From contig NZ_SMZK01000001.1 in assembly GCF_005938085.1 (NCBI RefSeq), positions 124,001 to 188,000 on the forward strand: a stretch of DNA of 64,000 nucleotides. Direction: 5' to 3'. The notes under the pieces are model-generated. The model saw only the letters and a list, made by a program, of their open reading frames with translations, did no database searches and was not told the DNA's origin. A program made the position numbers and the translations under genes. The stretch's first letter is position 1. The number at the start of each line of letters is the position of its first letter. This DNA is from Haloterrigena sp. H1. GTDB lineage: Archaea; Halobacteriota; Halobacteria; Halobacteriales; Natrialbaceae. Shown here in pieces: positions 52,934-61,415 of this stretch.

Positions 52934-53179
52934 ATGTCGAAAGCCTCCTGTGACGGCTGTGGCCGCACGGTCACGATTTCGGGCGGGATCGCCAACCTCT
53001 GGTCATTCGGCACCGACGCCGGCACCGTCGGGACCGCGATCACGCTCGACCTCGAGGACGGGACCTCACACCTGCTGTGTTATCCGTGCCTCGAGGTACT
53101 GCCCGACTATCCGACGGCCGATGATGTCGAGCGACTCGAACAGGTCGACGACGAGACGTCGCAACTCGGCCCGCAGTAA
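52934..53179 (+). CDS. Small zinc-binding protein (DUF7561-like)
   Basis: An 81-residue protein: MSKASCDGCGRTVTISGGIA, WSFGTDAGTVGTAITLDLED, HLLCYPCLEVLPDYPTADDV. Two CxxC pairs (CDGC and CYPC) form a likely zinc ribbon. A haloarchaeal family of unknown function; I believe DUF7561. The upstream ATG at 52913 adds 7 residues and is less likely. Confidence 0.82.
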   Translation: MSKASCDGCGRTVTISGGIANLWSFGTDAGTVGTAITLDLEDGTSHLLCYPCLEVLPDYPTADDVERLEQVDDETSQLGPQ

Positions 53180-53292
53180 AAACATGACAGGAGTCGGGAG
53201 TCGGTCGGTACTGCACCGCCACACTGCGTCGGAGCGTGTCGTCTCGCGACCGCAGCACGCAGCCACAACCACGGGGAACCGCAACCGCGAGC

Positions 53293-53380
53293 GGAAGGGG
53301 TGGGATTTGAACGCCACGGGGCAAAGTGCCGCCGCGGAACCAGGTGGCACCGCGGTGCTCTTCCGCTGAGCGACCCTTCC
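53293..53380 (-). tRNA. tRNA-like sequence, aberrant (possible pseudo-tRNA or small-intron tRNA)
   Basis: On the minus strand a tRNA plan is visible over 88 nt. The acceptor stem GGAAGGG (53380-53374) pairs perfectly with CCCTTCC (53299-53293). The D arm is GCTC-AGCGGAA-GAGC, and an anticodon-like stem CCGCG/CGCGG follows. A B-box-like GTTCAAATCC is present. However the anticodon loop is 14 nt (GTGCCACCTGGTTC) instead of 7, a 14-nt variable region with a small hairpin (GGC/GCC) follows, and the T stem is broken by an extra base (GTGGCG...CCCAC). If the first seven loop bases are used, U33 and anticodon GCC (Gly) appear. It may be a pseudo-tRNA, a remnant attachment site, or a tRNA with a tiny intron. 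Confidence 0.55.
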
Positions 53381-53582
53381 ACACATCAGTGCGACGCCGG
53401 GTTCCGTATTTGTAATCGGCCGACTACCACCCTCGATGGCGGCCACTTCTGGTCCGTAGGCGACTGATACCGATGAATAGTCCCCGGTTTCACCGACGAT
53501 GGGCGGCCCCCTGGCACGGCTGATTCACAACGGACGCGACGGTCCGCAGCTTTTACGACGTGGCCGCGCCGTGAGACGAACG

Positions 53583-55412
53583 GTGAATCCCGAGCGGCTC
53601 TTCGAGGAGTTTCCCGCGCCGAGTTACCGCGGGGCACAGCAGCAGGCCCTGCGCGACATTCGTGACGCCTTTGCGGCCGGCAACGACGTCGTGCTCGTTC
53701 GCGCACCGACGGGCAGTGGCAAGTCCCTGCTGGCTCGGGCCGTCGCCGGCTGTGCCCGGCGGGCCGGCGAGGGCGACCCCAGCGATGCCACGGGAGCCTA
53801 CTACACGACGCCACAGGTCTCCCAGTTAGACGACGTGGCGGCCGACGACCTCCTGGCCGACCTCAACGTCATCCGCGGGAAGTCGAACTACACCTGCATC
53901 TTGCCGGACGAACGTGACACGCCGGTCAATCAGGCTCCATGTGTGCGCGAGCGAGGCTACGACTGCTCGGTCAAACATCGCTGTCCGTACTTTTCGGACC
54001 GAGCGATCGCGTCGAACCGTGAGATCGCGGCGATGACGCTGGCCTACTTCATGCAGACCGCCGGTAGCGATGTGTTCCGGAAACGCGACGTCGTCGTCGT
54101 CGACGAGGCCCACGGTCTCGCCGAGTGGGCCGAGATGTACGCGACGATCCAACTCGGCCCGCGAACCGTCCCGTTCTGGGACGAGCTACGTGTTCCCGAG
54201 GTCGACTCCGTCGAACGTGCCGTCCGCTACGCCGACAATTTGGCCGGAACCTGCGAACGCCGAAAAGACGAGCTGCTCGCACAGGAGACGCTCTCGGCCG
54301 CCGACGTGCGCGAGCGCGATCGCTTACAGGAGCTCATCGGCGAGCTCGAGTGGTTCGTCTCCGACTACCGCGACCCGCAGAGTCCGACGACGTGGCTGGT
54401 CGACCAGTCCAAGCCACACGGTCGCGACGATAGCGCCGACGACGCAGACGACCCCGCAGGCGGCCCGCTGACGATCAAGCCGATGAACCCCGAAAAGTAC
54501 CTCCAGCACACCGTCTGGGATCGGGGCAACAAGTTCGCGCTTCTGTCGGCGACGATCCTCAACAAGGCGGCCTTCTGTCGGCAGGTGGGTCTCGAGCCCG
54601 AGCGAGTCGCGCTGGTCGACGTCGAGCACACCTTCCCCGTCGAGAACCGGCCGCTGTACGACGTGACACAGGGGAAGATGACCTACGAGCACCGCGACGA
54701 GACGACGCCGAAGATCGCGCGGACGATCGTCCGACTAATGGCCCACCACCCCGACGAGAAGGGGTTGATCCACGCCCACTCCTACGACATTCAGGAGCGC
54801 CTGGCCGACCTGCTTGCCGACTTTGGCGTCGGCGAGCGGATTCGGACTCACGATCGCGACGGTCGCGACGCCGCCCTCGAGGCCTGGAAAGCCAGCGACG
54901 AGCCCGATGTCTTCCTCTCGGTGAAGATGGAGGAAGCCCTCGATCTCAAAGGCGACCTCTGTCGCTGGCAGGTGCTCTGTAAGGCCCCCTTCCTCAACAC
55001 CGGCGACTCGCGGGTGGCCCACCGGCTCGAGGAGGGCCAGTGGGCGTGGTACTACCGGACGACGCTTCGCACAGTGATTCAGGCCTGTGGCCGAGTCGTC
55101 CGTGCGCCCGACGACTACGGCGCGACGTATCTCGCGGACTCGAGCCTGGTAGATCTGTTCGACCGTGCGCGGACTGATATGCCCGACTGGTTCGAAGCGC
55201 AGGTCGATCGGATGCAACAACCGGACCTGCCGACCTTCGAGCCCCAAACCGCACTCGGCGATCGTTCCGCCACTGGATCGTCACGCCGGGGTGCGAGCAC
55301 CTCAGAGTCTACCGCCGGGGGGCGATCCAGCCGTTCGTCGTCACAGTCGGGCCGGTCGCGACGCTCGTCTCGCTCGAGTCCACTGGCGGACGTGTGGGAT
55401 ACCGACGAGTGA
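53583..55412 (+). CDS. XPD/DinG-like superfamily 2 DNA helicase
   Basis: A 609-residue helicase. GTG start at 53583 (reading NPERLFEEFPAPSYRG onward) is preferred because family members begin there; a longer frame from an ATG at 53499 exists. Walker A RAPTGSGKSLLARAVAG; iron-sulfur cysteines CILPDERDTPVNQAPC and CSVKHRCPYF; DEAH box VVVVDEAHGLAEWAEM; motif VI VIQACGRVVRAPDDYG. 5'-3' unwinding in repair is the family role. The last about 45 residues are Ser/Arg-rich and basic (SSRSSSQSGRSRRSSRSS), unlike the acidic haloarchaeal norm, and probably disordered. Confidence 0.92.
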   Translation: MNPERLFEEFPAPSYRGAQQQALRDIRDAFAAGNDVVLVRAPTGSGKSLLARAVAGCARRAGEGDPSDATGAYYTTPQVSQLDDVAADDLLADLNVIRGKSNYTCILPDERDTPVNQAPCVRERGYDCSVKHRCPYFSDRAIASNREIAAMTLAYFMQTAGSDVFRKRDVVVVDEAHGLAEWAEMYATIQLGPRTVPFWDELRVPEVDSVERAVRYADNLAGTCERRKDELLAQETLSAADVRERDRLQELIGELEWFVSDYRDPQSPTTWLVDQSKPHGRDDSADDADDPAGGPLTIKPMNPEKYLQHTVWDRGNKFALLSATILNKAAFCRQVGLEPERVALVDVEHTFPVENRPLYDVTQGKMTYEHRDETTPKIARTIVRLMAHHPDEKGLIHAHSYDIQERLADLLADFGVGERIRTHDRDGRDAALEAWKASDEPDVFLSVKMEEALDLKGDLCRWQVLCKAPFLNTGDSRVAHRLEEGQWAWYYRTTLRTVIQACGRVVRAPDDYGATYLADSSLVDLFDRARTDMPDWFEAQVDRMQQPDLPTFEPQTALGDRSATGSSRRGASTSESTAGGRSSRSSSQSGRSRRSSRSSPLADVWDTDE

Positions 55413-55454
55413 TTGCGCGACCTGCCTCGTTCGATGCGATCGGTGGGCGTCGAG

Positions 55455-55541
55455 CTAGAAAATAGCTGTTGCACCCCAGGCGACCATCGAGGACACCATG
55501 AGGAGCGCGAAGGCGAGGGCGATAACCTGATTTTTGTCCAT
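55455..55541 (-). CDS. 28-residue single-pass membrane protein
   Basis: A very small protein: MDKNQVIALAFALLMVSSMV followed by AWGATAIF. The hydrophobic core (residues 5-27) is one membrane helix with an N-terminal charged cap. Haloarchaeal genomes carry similar MDKNQ-type micro-proteins that are rarely annotated. It stands between the helicase and the taw2 gene, 83 nt downstream of the latter. Function unknown. Confidence 0.6.
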   Translation of the reverse strand: MDKNQVIALAFALLMVSSMVAWGATAIF

Positions 55542-55624
55542 GTACAACGGCAGTTCCTCCGCGAGTATCAAACCCACGACACGGTGCGTGACGGAGTCGC
55601 GCCGGCAGCCGGGCAGTCGGCGTC

Positions 55625-56788
55625 TCACTCGAAGCGCGCGTCGACGACGATGTGTGCGACGCCCGCGCTGTGGCTTTTCACACGCCGTTTCCCGACGATC
55701 TCGAGGTCGCGCCCGGCTGCATCGGCAGCCGTCTCGAGCCGTGTGAGCGGGCGGTCCCACAGCCGCGATTCGGGCGTCGCTTCGTGGTAGTGGACGACGC
55801 CGCCGGGAGAAAGCGCTGTGAGAGCGTCAGAAAGAAAGTCGCGTGCTTCGTCGGTTCGCGTTCCGTCGCCGTCTCCGTCGGTAGTGCCATCGGAACTGCC
55901 GTAGTAGCCCATGACGACGCGATCGGCCTCGAGGTCGCCGGCGAGGTCCCGACAGTCGGTCATGTAGGCGTCGACTCGATCGCTGACGTCGTTGAGCATG
56001 GCGTTCTCGAGCAGATAGCGAAACGCCGTCGGGTTGAGTTCGGTCGCAGTGACTTGCGCGCCGGCCCGCGCTATCGGCAGCGTGAAGTAGCCGATCCCGG
56101 CGAACATATCGAAGACGTGTTCGTCGTCGCCGACGAGCTCGCCCATCCGAGCGCGCTCGGCCTGATTACCCGGCGAGAACATGACTTTCGTGGGATCGAG
56201 GCCGTACCGCGTTCCGTGTTCGGTATGAATCGTCTCCGTGTCGCTGCTTCCGGCGAGCAGCCGCGTGCGGGGCTCGCGATAGGTGCCCGCTGTGCCGTCG
56301 TTTGCGATCCCCTCGTCGGCCAGTACGCTGTCGGCCTCGCCGTGGAGCTCGAGCAGGGCTTCGCCAACCGCCGTCTCGTCGGGACAGTCCTCGGGGAGGG
56401 TCACGAGGATCACCGAGCCGATCACCGCCCACGAACCCGGCGTCGACTCGAGGTCCTCGTCGCTCCAGCCCCGCTCGGCCAGCAGGTCCGCGAGATCCGG
56501 GCTTCGGGGCTCGGGCTCGAGTTGCCGGACGACCTCGCGGACCTGCGTTTTTGCCGGCGGTGCCGTAATTGGGAGGGCGTTCCTGTCGGGGCCGTCCTCG
56601 CAGACGCGTCGCGACTCGTCGTAGACGCCCTCGGCGCGCAGCGACTCGATGGCCGCCTCCGTCCGCGGTTTGTCGACGATCGCTGCCAGCGGCGCGTCAG
56701 CGTTCGCTCGCTCGAGGACGGTGTCGGCTGCCGGCTCGAGGTTGGGATCCGTCTCGCGTGCGGCCCCGTCGTCCGCGTTCTCAGTCAT
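55625..56788 (-). CDS. taw2: tRNA wybutosine-synthesis-type aminocarboxypropyltransferase (TYW2/Taw2)
   Basis: A 387-residue class I SAM enzyme. An N-terminal domain (AAIVDKPRTEAAIESLRAEG) precedes the Rossmann core: VMFSPGNQAERARMGELV, then SAM motif VFDMFAGIGYFTLPIARAG, ATELNPTAFRYLLENAMLN and DRVVMGYYGSSDG. It ends with GGVVHYHEATPE. The last two motifs are TYW2-like (GxLPSS and HYHE) rather than Trm5 m1G37 methyltransferase-like. TYW2 transfers the aminocarboxypropyl group at G37 of tRNA-Phe. An acidic Gly/Asp insert follows the SS site. The start overlaps the 3' end of nmd3 by 8 nt. Confidence 0.85.
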   Translation of the reverse strand: MTENADDGAARETDPNLEPAADTVLERANADAPLAAIVDKPRTEAAIESLRAEGVYDESRRVCEDGPDRNALPITAPPAKTQVREVVRQLEPEPRSPDLADLLAERGWSDEDLESTPGSWAVIGSVILVTLPEDCPDETAVGEALLELHGEADSVLADEGIANDGTAGTYREPRTRLLAGSSDTETIHTEHGTRYGLDPTKVMFSPGNQAERARMGELVGDDEHVFDMFAGIGYFTLPIARAGAQVTATELNPTAFRYLLENAMLNDVSDRVDAYMTDCRDLAGDLEADRVVMGYYGSSDGTTDGDGDGTRTDEARDFLSDALTALSPGGVVHYHEATPESRLWDRPLTRLETAADAAGRDLEIVGKRRVKSHSAGVAHIVVDARFE

Positions 56789-57905
56789 CGCGCTCGTCGG
56801 GCAGGATGTGCAGTCCGGCGCGGCTCTTCAGTACGGGCACGGTCTCGGCCTCGGGATCGAAGTAGTCCGGTCGGGCGACGGTCGTCGCCTGAAACGTTTC
56901 GGGGTCGAGAACCTGCACGGCGTTGTCGTCTTCGATGGTGACGACCGTGGCTTCGGTCGCGTCCTCGAGTTCGCCGAGTTTGCGTGCTTCCGGCGAGTTG
57001 CCTTCTTCGTAGCTCGCTTCGTAGCGTTCGCCGGTCGTGACGCGAATTCCCTTGAGGTTCCCATGGGCGCTACGGACGAGGACGGGGCCGCCGTCGTCGT
57101 CGGCGAGGTCGATGATGTCGCCGGGGGTATAGGGTGGCAGGCGAACGGCGAAGGTGACGCGATAGACCTCGTTGCCGTCTTCGTCTTCCGTGACGAGGGT
57201 TTCGGCGTCGTTGACGGTGCCGCCGAACTCCTCGATCATCTTGTTCGAGATCTTCTTGCCGATCTTGTTGGTCGAGACCTTGATGTTCAGTCCGTCGTCG
57301 GTCTCGCCAACCTCGGTGACGAAGGCGTTGCGATCGCCTGTGGCCTCCATGTCCGCGACGGTCTGATTCGCGATCTCTTTCGCCCGATCCATTTCGTCGC
57401 TCGTCGGGGTGCGGTCCTCCGCGCGGATCTGGACGATGCTGGCGTAGTAGTCGCCGGCGATCCGCCCACACCGCGTACAGGTCTGGCGGGCGATCTTGAC
57501 CGGGACCGTCACCTGCTCGTCGACCGGCGTCCCGCGAACGACGCCCGTGAAGTAACAGTGCATCCGGATCGTGTTCTGGTCGACCTGTTCGGGATCGATC
57601 TGCCAGGCGACGTCCTCGACGTCGACGTGGACGGCAAGCGCCTGACTGACCTCCTCGATGGCGATGTCGGTGTAGTCTTCGGCACCGACGTCGACCCAGC
57701 GATTCCCGCGGTAGACCGCCCCACACTGGGCACAGACGCGAACGTCGATTCGGTCCGGCGCGTCGACGAAGTCGAAGTCCTCGAAGTAACACGAATCACA
57801 GAGTTCGACTTCTGCACCGGGCCGCAACGGGTCGTTCGCGTCGCTTGCCGACCGTTCGGGCACCGAATCCCCACACCGGGGACAGAACGCACGCGACTCA
57901 CTCAT
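56781..57905 (-). CDS. nmd3: NMD3-like ribosome-associated protein
   Basis: A 374-residue protein: MSESRAFCPRCGDSVPERSA, LCDSCYFEDFDFVDAPDRID, RVCAQCGAVYRGNRWVDVG and TCTRCGRIAGDYYASIVQIR give four CxxC pairs, as in the N-terminal zinc-binding region of NMD3. The rest is the archaeal NMD3 body (STNKIGKKISNKMIEEFGG, YRVTFAVRLPPYTPGDIIDL). In eukaryotes NMD3 exports the 60S subunit; in archaea it should bind the 50S subunit. First gene of the nmd3-taw2 pair. A longer frame upstream to 58997 is a shadow of htpX. Confidence 0.93.
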   Translation of the reverse strand: MSESRAFCPRCGDSVPERSASDANDPLRPGAEVELCDSCYFEDFDFVDAPDRIDVRVCAQCGAVYRGNRWVDVGAEDYTDIAIEEVSQALAVHVDVEDVAWQIDPEQVDQNTIRMHCYFTGVVRGTPVDEQVTVPVKIARQTCTRCGRIAGDYYASIVQIRAEDRTPTSDEMDRAKEIANQTVADMEATGDRNAFVTEVGETDDGLNIKVSTNKIGKKISNKMIEEFGGTVNDAETLVTEDEDGNEVYRVTFAVRLPPYTPGDIIDLADDDGGPVLVRSAHGNLKGIRVTTGERYEASYEEGNSPEARKLGELEDATEATVVTIEDDNAVQVLDPETFQATTVARPDYFDPEAETVPVLKSRAGLHILPDERDD

Positions 57906-58172
57906 TGGCCGTGTTTGGAATCTCGGGGAGTTAAGGGACGCGTTCTGCCCGGTTGCGCTGCGTTCGCTCGCGGAGCTCGCATGCTCGAGACGTGGCATCG
58001 GGTCGGTAAACGCGGCAGACGCTCGTCGGACGGCCGCTCGATTCGAGTGCGTCAGACGTGACTCAGTCACACGGTCTCCATCCGAAACGAAGGGGTTCGG
58101 TCGCCGATGCGGGAACGGTGACATCTCGCGGCGGTGGTGATACTTATTCCGTCGCGTCCCGTACCTGAGGAT
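57906..58172. other. Intergenic region between nmd3 and htpX
   Basis: A 267-nt divergent gap. It has GC-rich, gene-like composition in parts but no ORF with recognisable content, and no strong palindrome. The tract gtgatacttattccg (58137-58151) 20-30 nt upstream of htpX may be its TATA region. Confidence 0.35.
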
Positions 58173-59060
58173 ATGAACTGGCAGGCGGACTGGGGACTGC
58201 GCTTTCGGATGTTCGTGACGATGTTCCTGCTGTTTGCGCTGTACATCGTCTTCGCAGGCGTGATCACCGCCTACGTCGGCGGCGGACTGCTCGTCTTTGC
58301 GCTGCTGTTCGGCGGGTTCTCGCTCGTCCAGTACTACTTCAGTGACACGCTGACGCTGCGGAGTATGGGTGCGAAGACCGTCTCGCGCGACGAGTATCCA
58401 CAACTGCACGGCTCGATCGAACGACTCTCTCAGCAGGCCGACCTCCCGAAACCCAAAGTGGCGGTCGTCGACTCCAAGGTGCCAAACGCCTTCGCGACCG
58501 GCCGCAACCAGAAAAACGCCGCCGTCTGCGTGACGACCGGGCTCATGAACACGCTCGAGCCCGAGGAACTCGACGGCGTGTTGGCCCACGAACTCGCCCA
58601 CGTCAAGAACCGCGACATGATGGTGATGACGATCGCCTCCTTCCTCTCGACGATCGCCTTTATGATGGTGCGCTGGGGGGCCTTCTTCGGCGGCGGGCAC
58701 GGGCGCGGCCGCGAGGGTGGCGGTGGTGGCATCGTCGTCGCGATCCTCGTCTCGCTGGTCGTCTGGATCATCAGTTACCTGCTCATTCGAGCGCTCTCGC
58801 GGTACCGCGAGTTCGCCGCCGACCGCGGCGCAGCCGCGATCACAGGCAATCCGTCGGCGCTGGCCTCCGCACTGCTGAAGATCTCGGGCCAGATGGACAA
58901 GGTCCCCAAAGACGACATGCGCGAGGAAGCCGAGATGAACGCCTTCTTCATCATCCCGATCAAGTCCGGCGTCATCGGCCGGCTCTTCAGCACGCATCCG
59001 TCGACCGAACGACGCGTCGAACAGCTCCGCGACCTCGAGCGCGAAATGCAGTCCTTCTAA
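58173..59060 (+). CDS. htpX: HtpX-family membrane metalloprotease
   Basis: A 295-residue M48 protease. Four helices: FVTMFLLFALYIVFAGVIT and GLLVFALLFGGFSLVQYY near the front, and two in the middle. Zinc motif LAHELAHVKNRDMMVM (HExxH); third ligand Glu in RYREFAADRGAA. A Gly/Arg-rich loop (GGGHGRGREGGGGG) sits in the cytoplasmic or interhelical region. It degrades damaged membrane proteins. Start MNWQADWGLRFRMFV; the frame is open 13 codons further upstream. The next gene, pspAB, is 24 nt downstream, a conserved haloarchaeal pair. Confidence 0.95.
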   Translation: MNWQADWGLRFRMFVTMFLLFALYIVFAGVITAYVGGGLLVFALLFGGFSLVQYYFSDTLTLRSMGAKTVSRDEYPQLHGSIERLSQQADLPKPKVAVVDSKVPNAFATGRNQKNAAVCVTTGLMNTLEPEELDGVLAHELAHVKNRDMMVMTIASFLSTIAFMMVRWGAFFGGGHGRGREGGGGGIVVAILVSLVVWIISYLLIRALSRYREFAADRGAAAITGNPSALASALLKISGQMDKVPKDDMREEAEMNAFFIIPIKSGVIGRLFSTHPSTERRVEQLRDLEREMQSF

Positions 59061-59084
59061 GGGATCGCACCGCTCACAGAACCT

Positions 59085-59690
59085 ATGGGACTGCTGGACG
59101 GACTCCGCGCCATCCTCGGGTCGCGCGCCGAGACCGACGCCGGACGTGACGCCGACCCCGACGACCTCTTCGGGATGAGTACCGCCTACCTCACGATGGA
59201 GGCCGATCTGGGCTACGAGTCACTGGACGTCGGGGCGCTGTGCTTTTCGGGCGTCGACTCGAGCGATTTCCGGGACGCCGTCGACGAGGTCGAGGCGATC
59301 CTCGAGGCCGGTCAGGAGGAGACCGGCACCGACTTTTCGGTCACATCGGACGATCACGGCTACCACTGGGTCGTCCTCGCGGACGACGATCCGGAGGATC
59401 TGATCACGAGTATGCACTTCGCCGCGGACACGTTCATCGAGCACGGCTACGGCTCGCGGCTGCTCGCCGCCGTGTTCGCGTACAGAAACCGGGACGGGCC
59501 TGCCTACTGGATCTACTCCTTCCGACGTGGCCGCTTCTATCCGTTCGTCCCGCGAGCCGGTCGGGAACGCGATTCGAGTACGGAGTTTACCCTCGAGTCG
59601 GCGTTAGACGGTGAACTCGAGATCGAACGCGAGAAGGAGTACTGGTATCCGCTCTGGCCCAGCGAGGGGGGGACCCATCCCTGGGAGTGA
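59085..59690 (+). CDS. pspAB: PspA-associated protein PspAB
   Basis: A 201-residue protein: MGLLDGLRAILGSRAETDAG, LFGMSTAYLTMEADLGYESL, GYHWVVLADDDPEDLITSMH, YWIYSFRRGRFYPFVPR. This is the PspAB family found next to htpX or pspA in haloarchaea and actinobacteria, thought to join membrane-stress defence. No membrane segment is visible. Co-transcribed with htpX. Confidence 0.92.
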   Translation: MGLLDGLRAILGSRAETDAGRDADPDDLFGMSTAYLTMEADLGYESLDVGALCFSGVDSSDFRDAVDEVEAILEAGQEETGTDFSVTSDDHGYHWVVLADDDPEDLITSMHFAADTFIEHGYGSRLLAAVFAYRNRDGPAYWIYSFRRGRFYPFVPRAGRERDSSTEFTLESALDGELEIEREKEYWYPLWPSEGGTHPWE

Positions 59691-59949
59691 GGTCGGTGAC
59701 CGGTGCCGCCCCGTCGCCCGGTTTTCGCGTTCCAGCTGACGGACTCCCAAATCGTGTTGGGAACACCGGTATTGCAGCGGGGCGGCTACGGTGAAGTACG
59801 CGGCAGGAAGCCACATCATCACAACTGCGCCATACACCAGTTGCTCCTGCTTACCTTTCCTGTCGCGCCGTTTCTCCATGTAGTGAGCCAGCGGCTCGAG
59901 GAACGTCCGGCAGCACGTCTCCACTTTTGCTCGGGGACGGCAGCTTCGC

Positions 59950-60354
59950 TTACGCCCGTGCACCGGCGATTCTTCGGGCGGCCCGGCGTCCGTGTGCCCA
60001 CGAGCCGACCGCGCCGCCGAGGGCCCCAGGAACGGCGTAGAACGCGAGCAGGAGCAAGCCGCCGACGAGCACGCCGAACGTCGGGACGACCCCCGCAAAG
60101 AGCAGCGTGGTGAACGTCACGATCGCCAGCGTGAGAAGCGACCCGAGGACGGTTGCGATCCCGCCGTGGATCGCGCCAGTGCTCACTGTCCCGCCGGCGA
60201 TGTATCCGGCGACGAGCCCGCCGCCGATGCCGATCAGCCCCCACGACGTCGTCAGAGCCACGGTTTCCGTCCCCGCGACTATGAGTCCGCCAATAATGCC
60301 GAGGGCGATGGTGGCGATGAATCCGATTACGATAGCTTTCCAATTTAATTCCAT
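59950..60354 (-). CDS. DUF5518-family membrane protein
   Basis: A 134-residue protein with four predicted helices: AIVIGFIATIALGIIGGLIV, LTTSWGLIGIGGGLVAGYIA, LLTLAIVTFTTLLFAGVVP and LVGGLLLLAFYAVPGALGG, with Gly-rich packing motifs. I recognise haloarchaeal DUF5518; function unknown. Start at ATG 60354 (MELNWKAIVIGF). A basic tail (HGRRAARRIAGARA) ends it. Confidence 0.82.
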   Translation of the reverse strand: MELNWKAIVIGFIATIALGIIGGLIVAGTETVALTTSWGLIGIGGGLVAGYIAGGTVSTGAIHGGIATVLGSLLTLAIVTFTTLLFAGVVPTFGVLVGGLLLLAFYAVPGALGGAVGSWAHGRRAARRIAGARA

Positions 60355-60530
60355 GGTCAATCGTGTAGCAGGCTTCCAGAGCTGATAAAGCTCTTTTCAG
60401 CGCTTCCGGAGAGTACAGCCCCTTAGACAGGTTTTCTGTCGGTACGGAGACGAAGGTCGTTTCCGGGCAGGCGGCGATACGAATCACCCAGCAGCGATGC
60501 ATGGCTGCCCACGTACAACTGCGTGGACAC

Positions 60531-61148
60531 TCAGCCCAGAAGATTGTTGAGCGTCATCACGATAAAAAAGAGGATCACGAGTTCGTTGATGACCCACGAG
60601 TTCGCGTCCATCCAGTTGCGCGCCTCCGGAAGGAAGGTCTCGGCGCGCTCACTGAAGGCGACAAGCGTCAGCGATGGGAGTGCAAGCACCAGAAGCGTAC
60701 ACAGGATAAACGGGATAGCCTCGAGCAACGACGCACCGCGGGCCGCCAGATAGGAGCCGACGGCGACCGATGTGAGGATGTCGGTCGGGAAAAACCCCAT
60801 GAGGAGAAAGCCGAGTCTGAACGAAAATCGAGGTGTTGCGGTCTCGAGTTTCCCCATCCATCGCGGCGGTTCCGACGTCTCTCTCGTGAGGTAGGTGTGA
60901 ACCGCCGCGAGCACGAGCGCGACGAGGACGATCGCGCTGAGCGTTGTATTCGATTCACCCTGTTCGGTCACACCCGCGCTTAACTCATACGCAATCGTGA
61001 CGATGAGTGAGATCGAGATGGCTGCACCACCGACGAACGCGGCCGAGTTTTGCCGCCAGCGGTCGCTCGTCGCGAGGAAGATGGTACTGAGGATCTGCGG
61101 GCCCGCGATCATCACGAACACCATCGGCAACACCTCGAGGAATCTCAT
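60531..61148 (-). CDS. GAP/LysE-like transporter family membrane protein
   Basis: A 205-residue protein with six predicted helices: FLEVLPMVFVMIAGPQILST, AAISISLIVTIAYELSA, TLSAIVLVALVLAAVHTYL, FRLGFLLMGFFPTDILTSVA, AIPFILCTLLVLALPSLTLV and a final WVINELVILFFIVMTLNNLL. It resembles the GAP (Sap, LysE-related) family, linked to peptidoglycolipid or small-molecule export. No substrate can be told. Monocistronic. Confidence 0.75.
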   Translation of the reverse strand: MRFLEVLPMVFVMIAGPQILSTIFLATSDRWRQNSAAFVGGAAISISLIVTIAYELSAGVTEQGESNTTLSAIVLVALVLAAVHTYLTRETSEPPRWMGKLETATPRFSFRLGFLLMGFFPTDILTSVAVGSYLAARGASLLEAIPFILCTLLVLALPSLTLVAFSERAETFLPEARNWMDANSWVINELVILFFIVMTLNNLLG

Positions 61149-61415
61149 GGCTCGCTCACCGACGCAGTACGTGTCGACCCGTCAGAAATCGACTGACGGG
61201 GTGCTGTCGGTGACAGCCAGCGGCTACCGCCGGGACCGCTCCCGTCCGACGGTGCTCGCGTGGATCGCTCGCCGGTCGTCAGGAAACACATCGAAGCGCT
61301 GTCGACTGTCTACCACTGCAACCGTGGTTAAATCTTGGCCGTGTGGCTCGTGCCGAGAATGTAAGCAGTGCGTGCTTCCCATCCATTATATCGGTAGGGT
61401 CGGTAGCCACATGCA
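61149..61415. other. Intergenic region, promoter of PQQ-repeat gene
   Basis: A 267-nt divergent gap. It has two TATA-like tracts, gtggttaaatctt (61325-61337) and catccattatatcgg (61379-61393); the second lies 22-31 nt before the GTG start at 61416, fitting a leaderless message. No other structure was seen. Confidence 0.4.

Noticed and set aside
56781..58997. 738-codon minus-strand frame
   Set aside because: NMD3 starts at 57905; the upstream part is a shadow of htpX on the other strand.
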